In this document: positions 8,471 to 16,400 of the stretch, piece by piece
Layout of the letters: every line of letters starts with the position of its first letter
Position numbering within the stretch: position 1 is the stretch's first letter
Source: UBA11606 sp049437325
GTDB lineage: Bacteria; Actinomycetota; Acidimicrobiia; Acidimicrobiales; Aldehydirespiratoraceae
Direction of reading: 5' to 3'
DNA: 64,000 nt
NCBI GenBank assembly: GCA_049437325.1
Contig: JBMTIM010000006.1
Coordinates: 1 to 64,000 of the forward strand
Made by a program: the position numbers and the translations under genes
The notes under the pieces: generated by a model
Told to the model about the DNA's origin: nothing
The model's database searches: none
The model's input: the letters and a program-made list of their open reading frames with translations, nothing else

Positions 8471-8941
8471 TCAGACCTCGCCGGTGCCGTGAACGAACAC
8501 GAGTTTGAACTTACCGACCTGCATCTCGTCGCCGTCGACGAGTTCAGCCCCCTCGGTCCGATCCCGGTTCACATACGTCCCGTTGAGGGAACCCACATCG
8601 CTCACCCAGTATCGAGCCCCGTCACGACGCACTTCGGCATGACGCCGAGAGACCGTGATGTCGTCGAGGAAAATGTCGCTCGTCGGATGGCGGCCCACCG
8701 TAGTGACGTCTTGGTCGAGGGCATATCGGGCGCCTGACTTGGCCCCCTGGACCACGACGAACAGCCCCTCGTGGGGGCCGAATGCAGATCGATCGATCCC
8801 TGCGAGAGCCGCCGGGTCGATGACCACGGCCGGCGTCTCGGTCGTGATCTCGTCGTGACGGAGATCGCTGCCGCACGACGGACAGAAAGTGGCACCCGCA
8901 GTGTTGGGGAGGCCACAGGCCGGACAGCCGCCGGGTGTCAT
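8471..8941 (-). CDS. FHA-domain protein with zinc ribbon (GarA-like)
   Basis: A 156-residue protein. Residues 6-22 form a zinc ribbon (CPACGLPN ... CPSCG). A Thr-rich patch ITTETPAV at about 30-37 sits where GarA is phosphorylated by Ser/Thr kinases. The FHA domain covers about 60-150, with GRHPTSDI, SRRHAE and SLNGTYVN as the phospho-threonine-binding loops. In mycobacteria GarA/OdhI controls 2-oxoglutarate dehydrogenase and glutamate enzymes (established); a zinc ribbon in front is not in GarA itself. The start codon shares one base with the gcvH stop (TGATG). That the protein does the GarA job here is inference from context. Confidence 0.88.
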   Translation of the reverse strand: MTPGGCPACGLPNTAGATFCPSCGSDLRHDEITTETPAVVIDPAALAGIDRSAFGPHEGLFVVVQGAKSGARYALDQDVTTVGRHPTSDIFLDDITVSRRHAEVRRDGARYWVSDVGSLNGTYVNRDRTEGAELVDGDEMQVGKFKLVFVHGTGEV

Positions 8942-9321
8942 CAGCTCTCCGTCAGCGCCCGATACGCGGCCGCATCGAGAAGGCCATCGAGTTCCGAGGA
9001 ATCGCTGACCGTGATCGTGCAGATCCAACCTTCGCCGTACGGGTCGCTGTTGAGTTTCTCGGGTTCGTCACCGAGATCGTCGTTCACCGATTCGATCATG
9101 CCGCTGACCGGGGCGTAGAGCTCGGACACCGACTTGGTCGACTCGACCTCACCGAACGACCCACCGGCCGTCACTGCCGAACTCACTTCGGGCAGATCGA
9201 CATAGACGACATCACCCAAGGCGTCCTGGGCGTAGTCGGTGATACCGACGGTCACCGTGTCACCGTCGACGCGGACCCACTCATGGTCCGAGGAGTAGCG
9301 CAATCCCTCAGGCGTATTCAT
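8941..9321 (-). CDS. gcvH: glycine cleavage system H protein
   Basis: A 126-residue lipoyl carrier that shuttles the aminomethyl group between GcvP and GcvT. The lipoyl-lysine motif is VESTKSVSEL, with Lys63 as the attachment site; the C-terminal GEGWICTI is also typical. The ATG at 9319-9321 has TAGGTT at 9329-9334 (minus-strand reading) 7 bases ahead, so the transcript is likely leaderless. The stop overlaps the FHA gene's start by one base, as in the mycobacterial gcvH-garA pair. Confidence 0.95.
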   Translation of the reverse strand: MNTPEGLRYSSDHEWVRVDGDTVTVGITDYAQDALGDVVYVDLPEVSSAVTAGGSFGEVESTKSVSELYAPVSGMIESVNDDLGDEPEKLNSDPYGEGWICTITVSDSSELDGLLDAAAYRALTES

Positions 9322-9358
9322 GCCCGCGAACCTAACGCATCGCAGACCGCTCGGCGGG

Positions 9359-9982
9359 TTACGCCTGCCGGTCGAGTCGGCCTTGGCGCAACGCCTCCCG
9401 GGCAAGCGGGACGTACTCGAATGCAGAGAGGTAGCTGTACACGAGCGATGGCACGGCGAGGATCCAACCAGCAGTGTTGAACCAGCCGGCGGTGCTGTGC
9501 GTACTGGCACCGGCAAGCAGGAATGGAAACGCAAAGTACAGGCCGAACGTTGCGCACTTGCCCCACCAGGTGACATCGATGCGCCGCGCACCCATGGCAC
9601 CGAGCAGGAGAGCTCCTACGGCCACGAGCACTTCTCGAAACAAGGTGACGACGATCAGCCACCACGGCACTGCGCCGTCGAAGCCGATGGCGAGGATCGG
9701 GATGATCAACGACACGCGATCGGTCAACGGATCGATCACTTTGCCGAACTCGCTCACCACGTCGAATTTGCGAGCCCACCACCCGTCGACCCAGTCGGTT
9801 GCGCCGACACAGCCCCAGAGCCACGCTGCGGCCCACCGGTCCCCCTGATCGAGCAACAGCCAGAGGAACACGGGCACACAGGCGAGGCGGCCGAGCGAGA
9901 TGAGGTTGGGGACCGTGAAAATCCTGTCCTCGAAGATGCCCACCTGCCGCTCGCGCGGGCCGTCGCCGGATTCCATGCTCAC
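9359..9982 (-). CDS. pgsA: CDP-alcohol phosphatidyltransferase (phosphatidylglycerophosphate synthase type)
   Basis: A 207-residue inner-membrane enzyme with about five hydrophobic segments. The family catalytic motif DG(x)2AR(x)8G(x)3D(x)3D is complete: DGWWARKFDVVSEFGKVIDP, then LTD, at about residues 67-89. It would move a phosphatidyl group from CDP-diacylglycerol to an alcohol such as glycerol 3-phosphate; PgsA is the likeliest assignment but the acceptor cannot be read from sequence. The start is a GTG at 9980-9982, 7 bases after a minus-strand TAGGCT whose complement is at 9990-9995. That box overlaps the -10 of the divergent HIT gene. Confidence 0.85.
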   Translation of the reverse strand: MSMESGDGPRERQVGIFEDRIFTVPNLISLGRLACVPVFLWLLLDQGDRWAAAWLWGCVGATDWVDGWWARKFDVVSEFGKVIDPLTDRVSLIIPILAIGFDGAVPWWLIVVTLFREVLVAVGALLLGAMGARRIDVTWWGKCATFGLYFAFPFLLAGASTHSTAGWFNTAGWILAVPSLVYSYLSAFEYVPLAREALRQGRLDRQA

Positions 9983-10005
9983 GCCCTGCAGCCTACGATC
10001 CCCTC
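9983..10005. promoter_or_regulatory. 23-bp divergent promoter with overlapping -10 boxes
   Basis: Between pgsA (minus) and the HIT gene (plus) only 23 bases are left. TACGAT at 9994-9999 is placed 6 bases before the HIT GTG, and TAGGCT on the minus strand (9990-9995) is 7 bases before the pgsA GTG. The two hexamers share positions 9994-9995, so two polymerases could hardly open both at once. The -35 regions would lie inside the opposite coding sequences. Confidence 0.6.
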
Positions 10006-10404
10006 GTGCCCACCATCTTCACCCGCATCATCGACGGCGAGATCCCCGGTCGTTTCGTCTACTCCGACGACGTCTGCGTTGCCTTCATGGACGTCCGTCC
10101 ACTCGCACCCGGACATGTGCTCGTCGTACCCCGAGCCGAGGTCGACCAGTGGACCGATCTCGAAACCGACACGGTCGCCCATCTCATGACGGTCGCCCAT
10201 CGCGTCGGCCAGGCGCAGCGCGACGTGCTTTCCCCCGCTCGGATCGGACTGATGATCGCCGGGTTCGAAGTTCCGCACGTCCATGTGCACGTCGTGCCGA
10301 TGAACGACATGGCCGACCTCGACTTCCGTCAGGCCGATCCGGCACCCGACCAGGTCGAGGTCGAACGCATCCACGCAGCACTGTGCGAGGCGCTGGCGCA
10401 GTGA
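10006..10404 (+). CDS. HIT-family nucleotide hydrolase/transferase
   Basis: A 132-residue histidine-triad protein; the motif HVHVHVVP is at about residues 93-100, and the N-terminal IFTRIIDGEIPGRFVYSDD is the common Hint/HIT opening. Such proteins split nucleoside phosphoramidates or similar nucleotide conjugates; the true substrate is unknown. The GTG start at 10006 is 6 bases after TACGAT, a leaderless arrangement. It is divergent from pgsA and converges with the SRAP gene. Confidence 0.92.
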   Translation: MPTIFTRIIDGEIPGRFVYSDDVCVAFMDVRPLAPGHVLVVPRAEVDQWTDLETDTVAHLMTVAHRVGQAQRDVLSPARIGLMIAGFEVPHVHVHVVPMNDMADLDFRQADPAPDQVEVERIHAALCEALAQ

Positions 10405-10405
10405 C

Positions 10406-11152
10406 TCACCCGTCGCTCATGGGGCTGGATTCCTCGATCAGCGACGAACGGTTGTTGCGGACGTTGTTCACGTCGGTCGAGACCGGATGCAGACGAATCA
10501 GTTCGGCCGGGGCCGGCACGAGAAACGACCGGAGGGCATCGACGTCGTGGTTGTCGCGATCGAGCCAGGTGTCCCAGACGTCGGGGGGCAGCATGACCGG
10601 CATTCGGTCATGGACCTCGGCCACCCTCTCGTTCGGTTCCCCGGTGATGATGGTGCAGCTGTAAAGCTCGAGTGGCTCGCCCGCCTCGTCGAGACTGTTG
10701 CGATCCTTCCAGACGTCCCAGACACCTGCGAACGCGAGCGGGGCACCGTCGATCGAGGTCAGATACATCGGCTGCTTGCGTTTGTGACCCTCGACCTTCT
10801 TCCACTCGTAGAAGCCGTCGGCGGGGATGATGCAGCGCTTCTTCGCAAACGGTCGTTTGAAGGACTGCTTCTCGTGGATGGTCTCGGCGCGGGCATTGAT
10901 CATCTTCGATCCGATCTTCGGATCCTTCGCCCAGAACGGCACCAATCCCCAGTGGAACCGTTCCAGCCGACGACCACCGTCCTGTTCGTAGACGGTGTAC
11001 ACGGCGTGCGTGGGAGCAACGTTGTAGTTGGCGGTCCACGCGCGCCCGGTCTGCTCGTCGGCACTACCCCCGTCCGATGCGAGCATCGACTCTGCGCCGA
11101 AGTACTGCGCCAGTTGATCGGGGGGTGTCGCAGAGACATACCGGCCGCACAT
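10406..11152 (-). CDS. SRAP-domain abasic-site processing protein (YedK/HMCES type)
   Basis: A 248-residue SRAP protein that forms a covalent DNA-protein crosslink with abasic sites in single-stranded DNA (established for YedK/HMCES). The catalytic Cys2 (MCGRY) is intact, as are PTH near residue 49, the Glu of DGFYEW near 113-118 and the His of VHDRMP near 190. It is slightly longer than E. coli YedK. It starts 10 bases after the stop of the upstream membrane-protein gene with a run of G as a plausible ribosome site. Confidence 0.93.
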   Translation of the reverse strand: MCGRYVSATPPDQLAQYFGAESMLASDGGSADEQTGRAWTANYNVAPTHAVYTVYEQDGGRRLERFHWGLVPFWAKDPKIGSKMINARAETIHEKQSFKRPFAKKRCIIPADGFYEWKKVEGHKRKQPMYLTSIDGAPLAFAGVWDVWKDRNSLDEAGEPLELYSCTIITGEPNERVAEVHDRMPVMLPPDVWDTWLDRDNHDVDALRSFLVPAPAELIRLHPVSTDVNNVRNNRSSLIEESSPMSDG

Positions 11153-11162
11153 GCCAACCCCC

Positions 11163-12395
11163 CTACGGAAGCTCGCCGGTCAGCGTGCAGGTACCAGCCT
11201 TCCCAGCGCCGAGATCGAACAGCAGATCGTCACCCACCGCACCTCCGAAACGTGGAATCCGGACGTCGCTCCCGGGGTCGACGGCAATCGTCGAGCGCTG
11301 GCTCAGCACCTCGTAGTCATCGTCACTGTCGACGATGAGCTGGACACGAACAGCATCGGCGAAACCAGTGCCCCCCTCGGGCAGGTCGACCTGTCCGGCC
11401 GGAATGTCGAGCGCCAGCAGCAGTGCCGTCGGCCCGGCACACCCGACCGCCGGTTCACGTCCGACCGGATCGGTGCACGGCCCGTGCGTGACGGTGTCGA
11501 GCGGCCGCAGTCCCGACGTCACCACACTCGCTCGGAGGCAGGCCACATCGGCGAATCCGGTCGGTCCGACGATGACCACGTGGCCGGCACCTGCGAACTG
11601 GAACAGGGCCGCAACGAGCGAACCGGGCGGATAGGGAAAGGCGGCGAACGGGGGTGTCGTGACCCGATCCTCCACCGGACCAGCACCGCTGCGAACTGCA
11701 ACGGTTTCGCTGAGTACCGTGGTCAACGCCGGTTCCGCAACGGGAGGACCACCCTCGAGGGCGGCGACGGCCGCCGGTTCACCGGTCGTCTCGAACTGGA
11801 GCGCCCCTCGCTCCCGTGGCGGTTCGATACCGAACTCCTGGTATGCCCACCAGCCCCCGACGAGCACAACACCGGCCACGACCAGGCCAGTCACGCTCGC
11901 CACGATCCGTTGTCGCCGGCCGAGCACCAGGTTCTTCTCGACCTGTCGCTCGTCGAGTCGCTCTTGCAGCGTGAGCGGCCCGAATGCCTCGTCCCGGGCA
12001 CCGCCGGCGATCAGCTCACGCCAGCGCATCTGCACATCGTCGGGCATGGCCACCAGATGCGTCTCGAACAACTCGCCGACACCCTCTGAGTACAGCAGGA
12101 GCAGCCCGTTGCTTCGCACGTGCTCGACGGGGTCCTCCAGGTCGTAGTCGAGTTGGCGTTCTCCGGCGAGCAGATCGAAAAAACGTCGAGCAGCTGCGTC
12201 GGCTTCTGCGGCCGTGTACGACGTTCCGGCCGGCGCAACCGGCAGTCGAATCGGCCCGTCACCGGCGCGGAGAAACCCGGTGGTCACGACGAAACTGTCG
12301 GGCCGAATGTCCTCCGCCGTAGGAGGGGGCAACTGCTCGGGCAGTTCTCCGCCGTGCTCATCGGGAGCGGTGATGTCTGGGAGGTCGTGGCTCAC
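11163..12395 (-). CDS. single-pass membrane protein of unknown function
   Basis: A 410-residue protein that I do not recognise. The first 160 residues are acidic and predicted cytoplasmic, including a helical part near LLLLYSEGVGELFETHLVAMP. One clear membrane segment lies at about residues 163-187 (IVASVTGLVVAGVVLVGGWWA). The outer part (about 190-410) has four cysteines (VACLRAS, GPCTDP, VGCAGP, GTCTLT) that could form two disulfides. The layout, cytoplasmic sensor-like head, one helix and an external domain, resembles anti-sigma or mycolate-system membrane proteins, but no signature supports that. The start is a GTG with a minus-strand TAGTCT 9 bases ahead. The SRAP gene follows closely. 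Confidence 0.8.
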   Translation of the reverse strand: MSHDLPDITAPDEHGGELPEQLPPPTAEDIRPDSFVVTTGFLRAGDGPIRLPVAPAGTSYTAAEADAAARRFFDLLAGERQLDYDLEDPVEHVRSNGLLLLYSEGVGELFETHLVAMPDDVQMRWRELIAGGARDEAFGPLTLQERLDERQVEKNLVLGRRQRIVASVTGLVVAGVVLVGGWWAYQEFGIEPPRERGALQFETTGEPAAVAALEGGPPVAEPALTTVLSETVAVRSGAGPVEDRVTTPPFAAFPYPPGSLVAALFQFAGAGHVVIVGPTGFADVACLRASVVTSGLRPLDTVTHGPCTDPVGREPAVGCAGPTALLLALDIPAGQVDLPEGGTGFADAVRVQLIVDSDDDYEVLSQRSTIAVDPGSDVRIPRFGGAVGDDLLFDLGAGKAGTCTLTGELP

Positions 12396-12466
12396 GTTGT
12401 GCGGAGACTACGCCCAACGTCGCCAGCGCTGGTGGCGCTTGCTGCGGGTTCTGCGACAATCTGCGG
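12396..12466. promoter_or_regulatory. divergent promoter region
   Basis: On the plus strand GACAAT at 12455-12460 is 6 bases before the GTG of the Maf fusion gene. On the minus strand TAGTCT is 9 bases before the GTG of the membrane-protein gene. No operator-like repeat is visible. Confidence 0.45.
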
Positions 12467-14527
12467 GTGCACAACCTCGAATTCGTCCTGGCATCCGGAT
12501 CTCCCCGCCGCAAGGAGCTTCTGGCCCGGCTCGACGTCCACCCAGTGGTGGAGCCCGCCGACATCGACGAGACCCCAGAGCCGGGAGAATCGGCCGTTGC
12601 CTACGTCGAGCGCCTCGCCCGCAACAAGGCGGCCTCGTCGGCAGCTCCAGGACGCGTGGTGCTCGCAGCCGACACATCCGTCGTTCGCGATGGCGTCATC
12701 CTTGGCAAGCCGTCCGACGCTGTCGAGGCATCGTCGATGCTCCAGTCCCTTGCCAACCGTCGGCACGACGTCGTGACCGGTGTCGCCGTGGGCGTCACCA
12801 ACGCCGAGGGAACCTCGGTCGTCCACTCCGCAGTCGAGGTGAGCACGGTCGAAATCGGCAACCTGCACGACGACCGGCTCGCGTGGTACGTGGCGACCGA
12901 GGAACCTGCCGACAAGGCGGGCGCCTACGGGCTCCAGGGAGCTGCAGGGCTCTTTGCCGACCGCGTCGATGGCAGTGTCACCAACATCATCGGTCTCCCG
13001 CTCCCCCTCGTCGACGACCTGTTCTCCCGCCACGATCTCGACCTCTTGGATTTCCGGAGTCGCCCAACGCCCGATCCGGTGCGAGCGATTGCCGAACTGG
13101 CACTCGACCATGTGACGAACCCACCGGGGGAAGCCGACCCGGTCATCGACTGGGGGTCACCGGAGGACCTGCTCGCTGACCTGGCCGCCACGATCGGCAC
13201 CGAGTTCGCCACGCATGAGCCCGCAGCAGCGGCCGGTGACCTTGTCGCGGCGGCAGAGCGCGTCCTCGCTCGATCGGTCCACACAAACCACCCTCGCTTC
13301 ATCAATCAGAACTACGCGGGAGCCGATCCCCTCGCTGTTGTGGGCGATTGGTTGGGAGCAGCCCTCAACACGGCGCACACGACCTACGAGATCGCACCCG
13401 TCTTCATGCTCATGGAGCGGGCGCTCCTCGACAAAATGGCTCGTCTCGTCGGATGGAACCCGGATCCGGAGCAGCCGGCTGGACTCATGTGCGCAGGCGG
13501 CTCCATCGCCGGCATGCACGGACTCCAGTTGGCGCGGGCCGCCCGTGACCCATCCTCGCTCGATCGGGGCCATGACGGGACACCGTTGCGACTGCTGGTC
13601 AGCGCCTCTGCCCACTACTCCACTGCGAAGATGGCAGCGGTCATGGGATTCGGCCGTGATGCGGTGCAGGCGATCGCAACCACGCCCGACGGCGCAATGG
13701 ACATGGATGCCCTCGATGCTGCGCTGGCCGAAGGGCCGGAGGTGCTGGCGATCGTTGCGACTGCCGGCACGACGGTGACGGGCGCCTTCGATCCGCTCGA
13801 CGAGATTGCCACCCGCTGTGCCGAGCACGGCATCTGGATGCACGTCGACGGTGCGTTCGGATGCGCTGCGCTCTTCTCGCAGCGACAGCGGTGGCGTTGT
13901 GAGGGCATCGACAAGGCCGACTCCATCACCTGGAACCTTCACAAGATCGGTGGTGTCACCCAGCAGTGCTCTGTGCTCCTGGTGGCTGATCCGAGTCGAC
14001 TCCATCCGACGTTCGCATCGGGTGCCGATTACCTGTTCCAGTCCGACAAGCTTTTCGGCAGGTACGACTCCGGCGACCAGAACATCCATTGCGGTCGACG
14101 CAACGACGTCTTGAAGGCGTGGTTGATGTGGAAGGGCCGCGGCGACGCCGGGATGGCGCGCCGCATCGACCATGCGGTGGCGCTCGCCGACCACGTTCGG
14201 GCTCGACTCGAGGAGCGGGCCGACCTCGACGCCGTCGTGGCAGGTGACTTCGTCACGTCGACGTGTTTGTGGGTACCACCCGAGATGCGGCCCCTCGATC
14301 TGTCGTCGCTCACGACCGAGCAGCATGCGACGTTGCATGCGATCGCTCCCGCAGCCAAAGCGCTCATGCAGGCCCAGGGCGAAGCATTGATCGGCTACCA
14401 GCCGGTCCACGACATCAACTGCTTTCGACTGATCTTCATGAATCCCGACGTGTCCTTCGACGACGCCGACCGCCTCCTCGATCTGATCGCAGAGCACAGC
14501 GAGGCGGCTTGGCGCCTCGCCCGATGA
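12467..14527 (+). CDS. fusion of Maf nucleotide pyrophosphatase and PLP-dependent decarboxylase (GAD/CSAD type)
   Basis: One uninterrupted 686-residue frame joins two enzymes. Residues 5-185 are a Maf/YhdE domain, which hydrolyses (modified) nucleoside triphosphates: ASGSPRRKELL at 9-19, catalytic Asp69 in LAADTSV, GAYGLQGAAG at 152-161. After a short linker, residues about 205-686 form a group II PLP decarboxylase most like glutamate and cysteine-sulfinate decarboxylases: HPRFINQ, TTYEIAPVFMLME, SAHYSTAKMAA, HVDGAFG with Asp461, and SITWNLHKIGG with Lys493 as the PLP lysine. The GTG start has GACAAT 6 bases ahead. Normal Maf proteins end near residue 200 and normal decarboxylases start alone. 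I see no stop, frameshift or ribosome site at the join. Substrate could be aspartate, glutamate or cysteine sulfinate. Confidence 0.88.
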   Translation: MHNLEFVLASGSPRRKELLARLDVHPVVEPADIDETPEPGESAVAYVERLARNKAASSAAPGRVVLAADTSVVRDGVILGKPSDAVEASSMLQSLANRRHDVVTGVAVGVTNAEGTSVVHSAVEVSTVEIGNLHDDRLAWYVATEEPADKAGAYGLQGAAGLFADRVDGSVTNIIGLPLPLVDDLFSRHDLDLLDFRSRPTPDPVRAIAELALDHVTNPPGEADPVIDWGSPEDLLADLAATIGTEFATHEPAAAAGDLVAAAERVLARSVHTNHPRFINQNYAGADPLAVVGDWLGAALNTAHTTYEIAPVFMLMERALLDKMARLVGWNPDPEQPAGLMCAGGSIAGMHGLQLARAARDPSSLDRGHDGTPLRLLVSASAHYSTAKMAAVMGFGRDAVQAIATTPDGAMDMDALDAALAEGPEVLAIVATAGTTVTGAFDPLDEIATRCAEHGIWMHVDGAFGCAALFSQRQRWRCEGIDKADSITWNLHKIGGVTQQCSVLLVADPSRLHPTFASGADYLFQSDKLFGRYDSGDQNIHCGRRNDVLKAWLMWKGRGDAGMARRIDHAVALADHVRARLEERADLDAVVAGDFVTSTCLWVPPEMRPLDLSSLTTEQHATLHAIAPAAKALMQAQGEALIGYQPVHDINCFRLIFMNPDVSFDDADRLLDLIAEHSEAAWRLAR

Positions 14528-14590
14528 AAACCAGAGGCGGCTTGGCGCCTCGCCCGATGAACACCCGAGGCGGCGTGGCGCCTCGCTGGA
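14501..14590 (+). repeat. 33-bp tandem repeat of hairpins at the gene end
   Basis: Units start at 14501, 14534 and 14567, a 33-base period with the third unit incomplete and diverged. Each unit holds GAGGCG and CGCCTC around a 6-base loop, so three small hairpins follow one another. The first unit is the last codons and stop of the Maf fusion gene; the others are copies of it after the stop. The set may act as a terminator or as an mRNA end protector. Confidence 0.8.
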
Positions 14591-14615
14591 GGCCGATATC
14601 TCTACCCTGTTCGGT

Positions 14616-15815
14616 GTGAGCGTTGCAGCCGATCGCCCGATGACGGCATCCGAGCCGGAGCCACCCGCCCGTCCAGGCGAGTTCGAGTCAGTCCGGATCG
14701 GATCGCTCGACGTGTGGCCACCGGTCGTCCTTGCGCCCATGGCCGGTGTCACGAACGCCCCATTTCGCACGCTGTGCCGACGCTACGGCGCAGGGCTGTA
14801 CGTCAATCAGATGATCACGGCCCGTGCGTTGGTCGAGCGACATCGCAAGAGTCTCGAACTGGCAGCGTTCGCCCCCGACGAGTCGCCCCGCTCGATCCAG
14901 CTCTACGGCACCGATCCGTATTCGATCGGTGAGGCGGCTCGGCTTCTCGTCGACGGCCTGATCGACGGTGTACCGGTCGACCACATCGACATGAACTTCG
15001 GTTGCCCGATGAAAAAGGTCACTCGACACGGCGGCGGTGCGGCACTCCCCTGGAAACGGGAGCACTACCGCAAGATCGTGCGGGCTGCCGTGACGAACGC
15101 CGGACAGGTGCCGGTCACGGTGAAATTTCGAATTGGCATCGACAGCGAGTCGATCACGTTCCTCGATGCAGGCAAGATCGCGGAGGACGAGGGCGCACAG
15201 GCTGTGGCGCTGCACGCTCGCACCGCCAACCAGCTCTATTCGGGTCACGCCGACTGGAGCCGAATCTCCGAACTCAAAGAGGCGGTGACCTCGATCCCGG
15301 TGTTCGGCAACGGCGACATCTGGGAAGCCGACGACGCGCTCCGCATGATGCGCACCACCGGGTGCGACGGCGTGACCGTCGGCCGGGGGTGCCTCGGGCG
15401 GCCCTGGTTGTTCGGGGATCTCGCAGCGGTGTTCGAGGGCCGGCCCGTCCCACCGCGACCCGATCTCGGCACCGTGCTCGACGGGATGGTCGAACACGCA
15501 GCACTGTTGTGCAACTGGATGGGCGAGGAACACGGCATTCGGGACTTCCGCAAGCACACCGGTTGGTACCTCAAAGGCTTTCCGGCCGGCGGCGAACTGC
15601 GCGCTCGTCTCAACCGCGTCGGCTCCCTCGACGAGATGCGCGACCTCGTTGGCGCGCTCGACCGCACCATCCCATTTCCCGACGGCGGCATGCGCATGGT
15701 GCGGGGCCATTCGGGCTCACCAAAAGCGGTTCATCTGCCCGACGGTTGGCTCGATGCCCGCGACGACGAGGTTGCGATGCCCAGGGGGGCCGAGCAACTG
15801 GTCAGTGGCGGCTGA
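14616..15815 (+). CDS. dus: tRNA-dihydrouridine synthase
   Basis: A 399-residue FMN enzyme that reduces uridines in the tRNA D-loop. Family signs are VLAPMAGVTNAPFRTLCRRYGA near residues 37-58, DHIDMNFGCPMKKVTRHGGG with the catalytic Cys near 130, HART, VFGNGDI and GVTVGRGCLGRPW at the phosphate-binding end. It is closest to the DusB group by overall layout. The start is a GTG with TACCCT at 14603-14608, 7 bases ahead. The first 20 residues are a low-complexity leader, so a later start is possible. It converges with cobO. Confidence 0.93.
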   Translation: MSVAADRPMTASEPEPPARPGEFESVRIGSLDVWPPVVLAPMAGVTNAPFRTLCRRYGAGLYVNQMITARALVERHRKSLELAAFAPDESPRSIQLYGTDPYSIGEAARLLVDGLIDGVPVDHIDMNFGCPMKKVTRHGGGAALPWKREHYRKIVRAAVTNAGQVPVTVKFRIGIDSESITFLDAGKIAEDEGAQAVALHARTANQLYSGHADWSRISELKEAVTSIPVFGNGDIWEADDALRMMRTTGCDGVTVGRGCLGRPWLFGDLAAVFEGRPVPPRPDLGTVLDGMVEHAALLCNWMGEEHGIRDFRKHTGWYLKGFPAGGELRARLNRVGSLDEMRDLVGALDRTIPFPDGGMRMVRGHSGSPKAVHLPDGWLDARDDEVAMPRGAEQLVSGG

Positions 15816-15833
15816 CCGACCGACGTTGGCCCT

Positions 15834-16400
15834 CTAGAAGTCGATGCCTTTCTTTGCCGCGATCCCGGCGTCGTAGGCGTGTTTGCGATTCTCGATCACG
15901 CTCACCGTGTCGGCGAGCTCGATCATCCAATCGGGCGCGTCGCGGCCGGTCAGAACGAGGGAGACGCGCGCCGGGCGGTTGCGAAACGTCTGCTCGACCT
16001 CAGCGGCGTCGAGCCAGCCCCAATTCAGTGGATAGGTGATCTCGTCGAAGATCACCAGTCGGTGCTCGCCTGCGTCGACGAGAGACTTTCCGTGACGCCA
16101 CGCTTCTTTCGCCTCGGCTTCGTCCTTGGTGAGGTCGTCGGAGTCCCAGGTGAATCCGTCACCCAGCGACCAGAAGTCGATACCGAGTTGCGGAGCCATG
16201 ATCTGCTCACCGGTCACCCAGTCGTCGCTCTTGAGAAATTGCACGACCGCCACGGGCCAGTTGCGTGCCCGCGCCCGCAGTGCCACCCCGAACGCAGCCG
16301 ACGACTTTCCTTTCCCGTCACCGGTGTTGACGAGCACGAGACTGCTTGCAGTTCGAAGGCCGTCCGGCCGGGGGTCGTCTTGCAGCGGCACATCGGTCAT
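15834..16400 (-). CDS. cobO: cob(I)yrinic acid a,c-diamide adenosyltransferase
   Basis: A 188-residue CobA/CobO/BtuR-family ATP:corrinoid adenosyltransferase. The P-loop variant NTGDGKGKSSAAFG is at about residues 25-38; FLKSDDWVTGE, HRLVIFDEITYPLNWG and VLTGRDAPDWMIELAD are further family signs. It attaches the adenosyl group to reduced corrinoids, making the coenzyme form. Its start overlaps the ATPase gene's stop by 4 bases (ATGA), so it is the last gene of the riboswitch-controlled corrinoid operon. With no cobalamin ring-synthesis genes nearby, salvage of imported corrinoids is the likely use. Confidence 0.95.
   Translation of the reverse strand: MTDVPLQDDPRPDGLRTASSLVLVNTGDGKGKSSAAFGVALRARARNWPVAVVQFLKSDDWVTGEQIMAPQLGIDFWSLGDGFTWDSDDLTKDEAEAKEAWRHGKSLVDAGEHRLVIFDEITYPLNWGWLDAAEVEQTFRNRPARVSLVLTGRDAPDWMIELADTVSVIENRKHAYDAGIAAKKGIDF

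Noticed and set aside
13157..14770. A 537-residue minus-strand frame across the Maf fusion gene
   Set aside because: Arg- and His-rich mirror frame; the plus strand has complete enzyme motifs.
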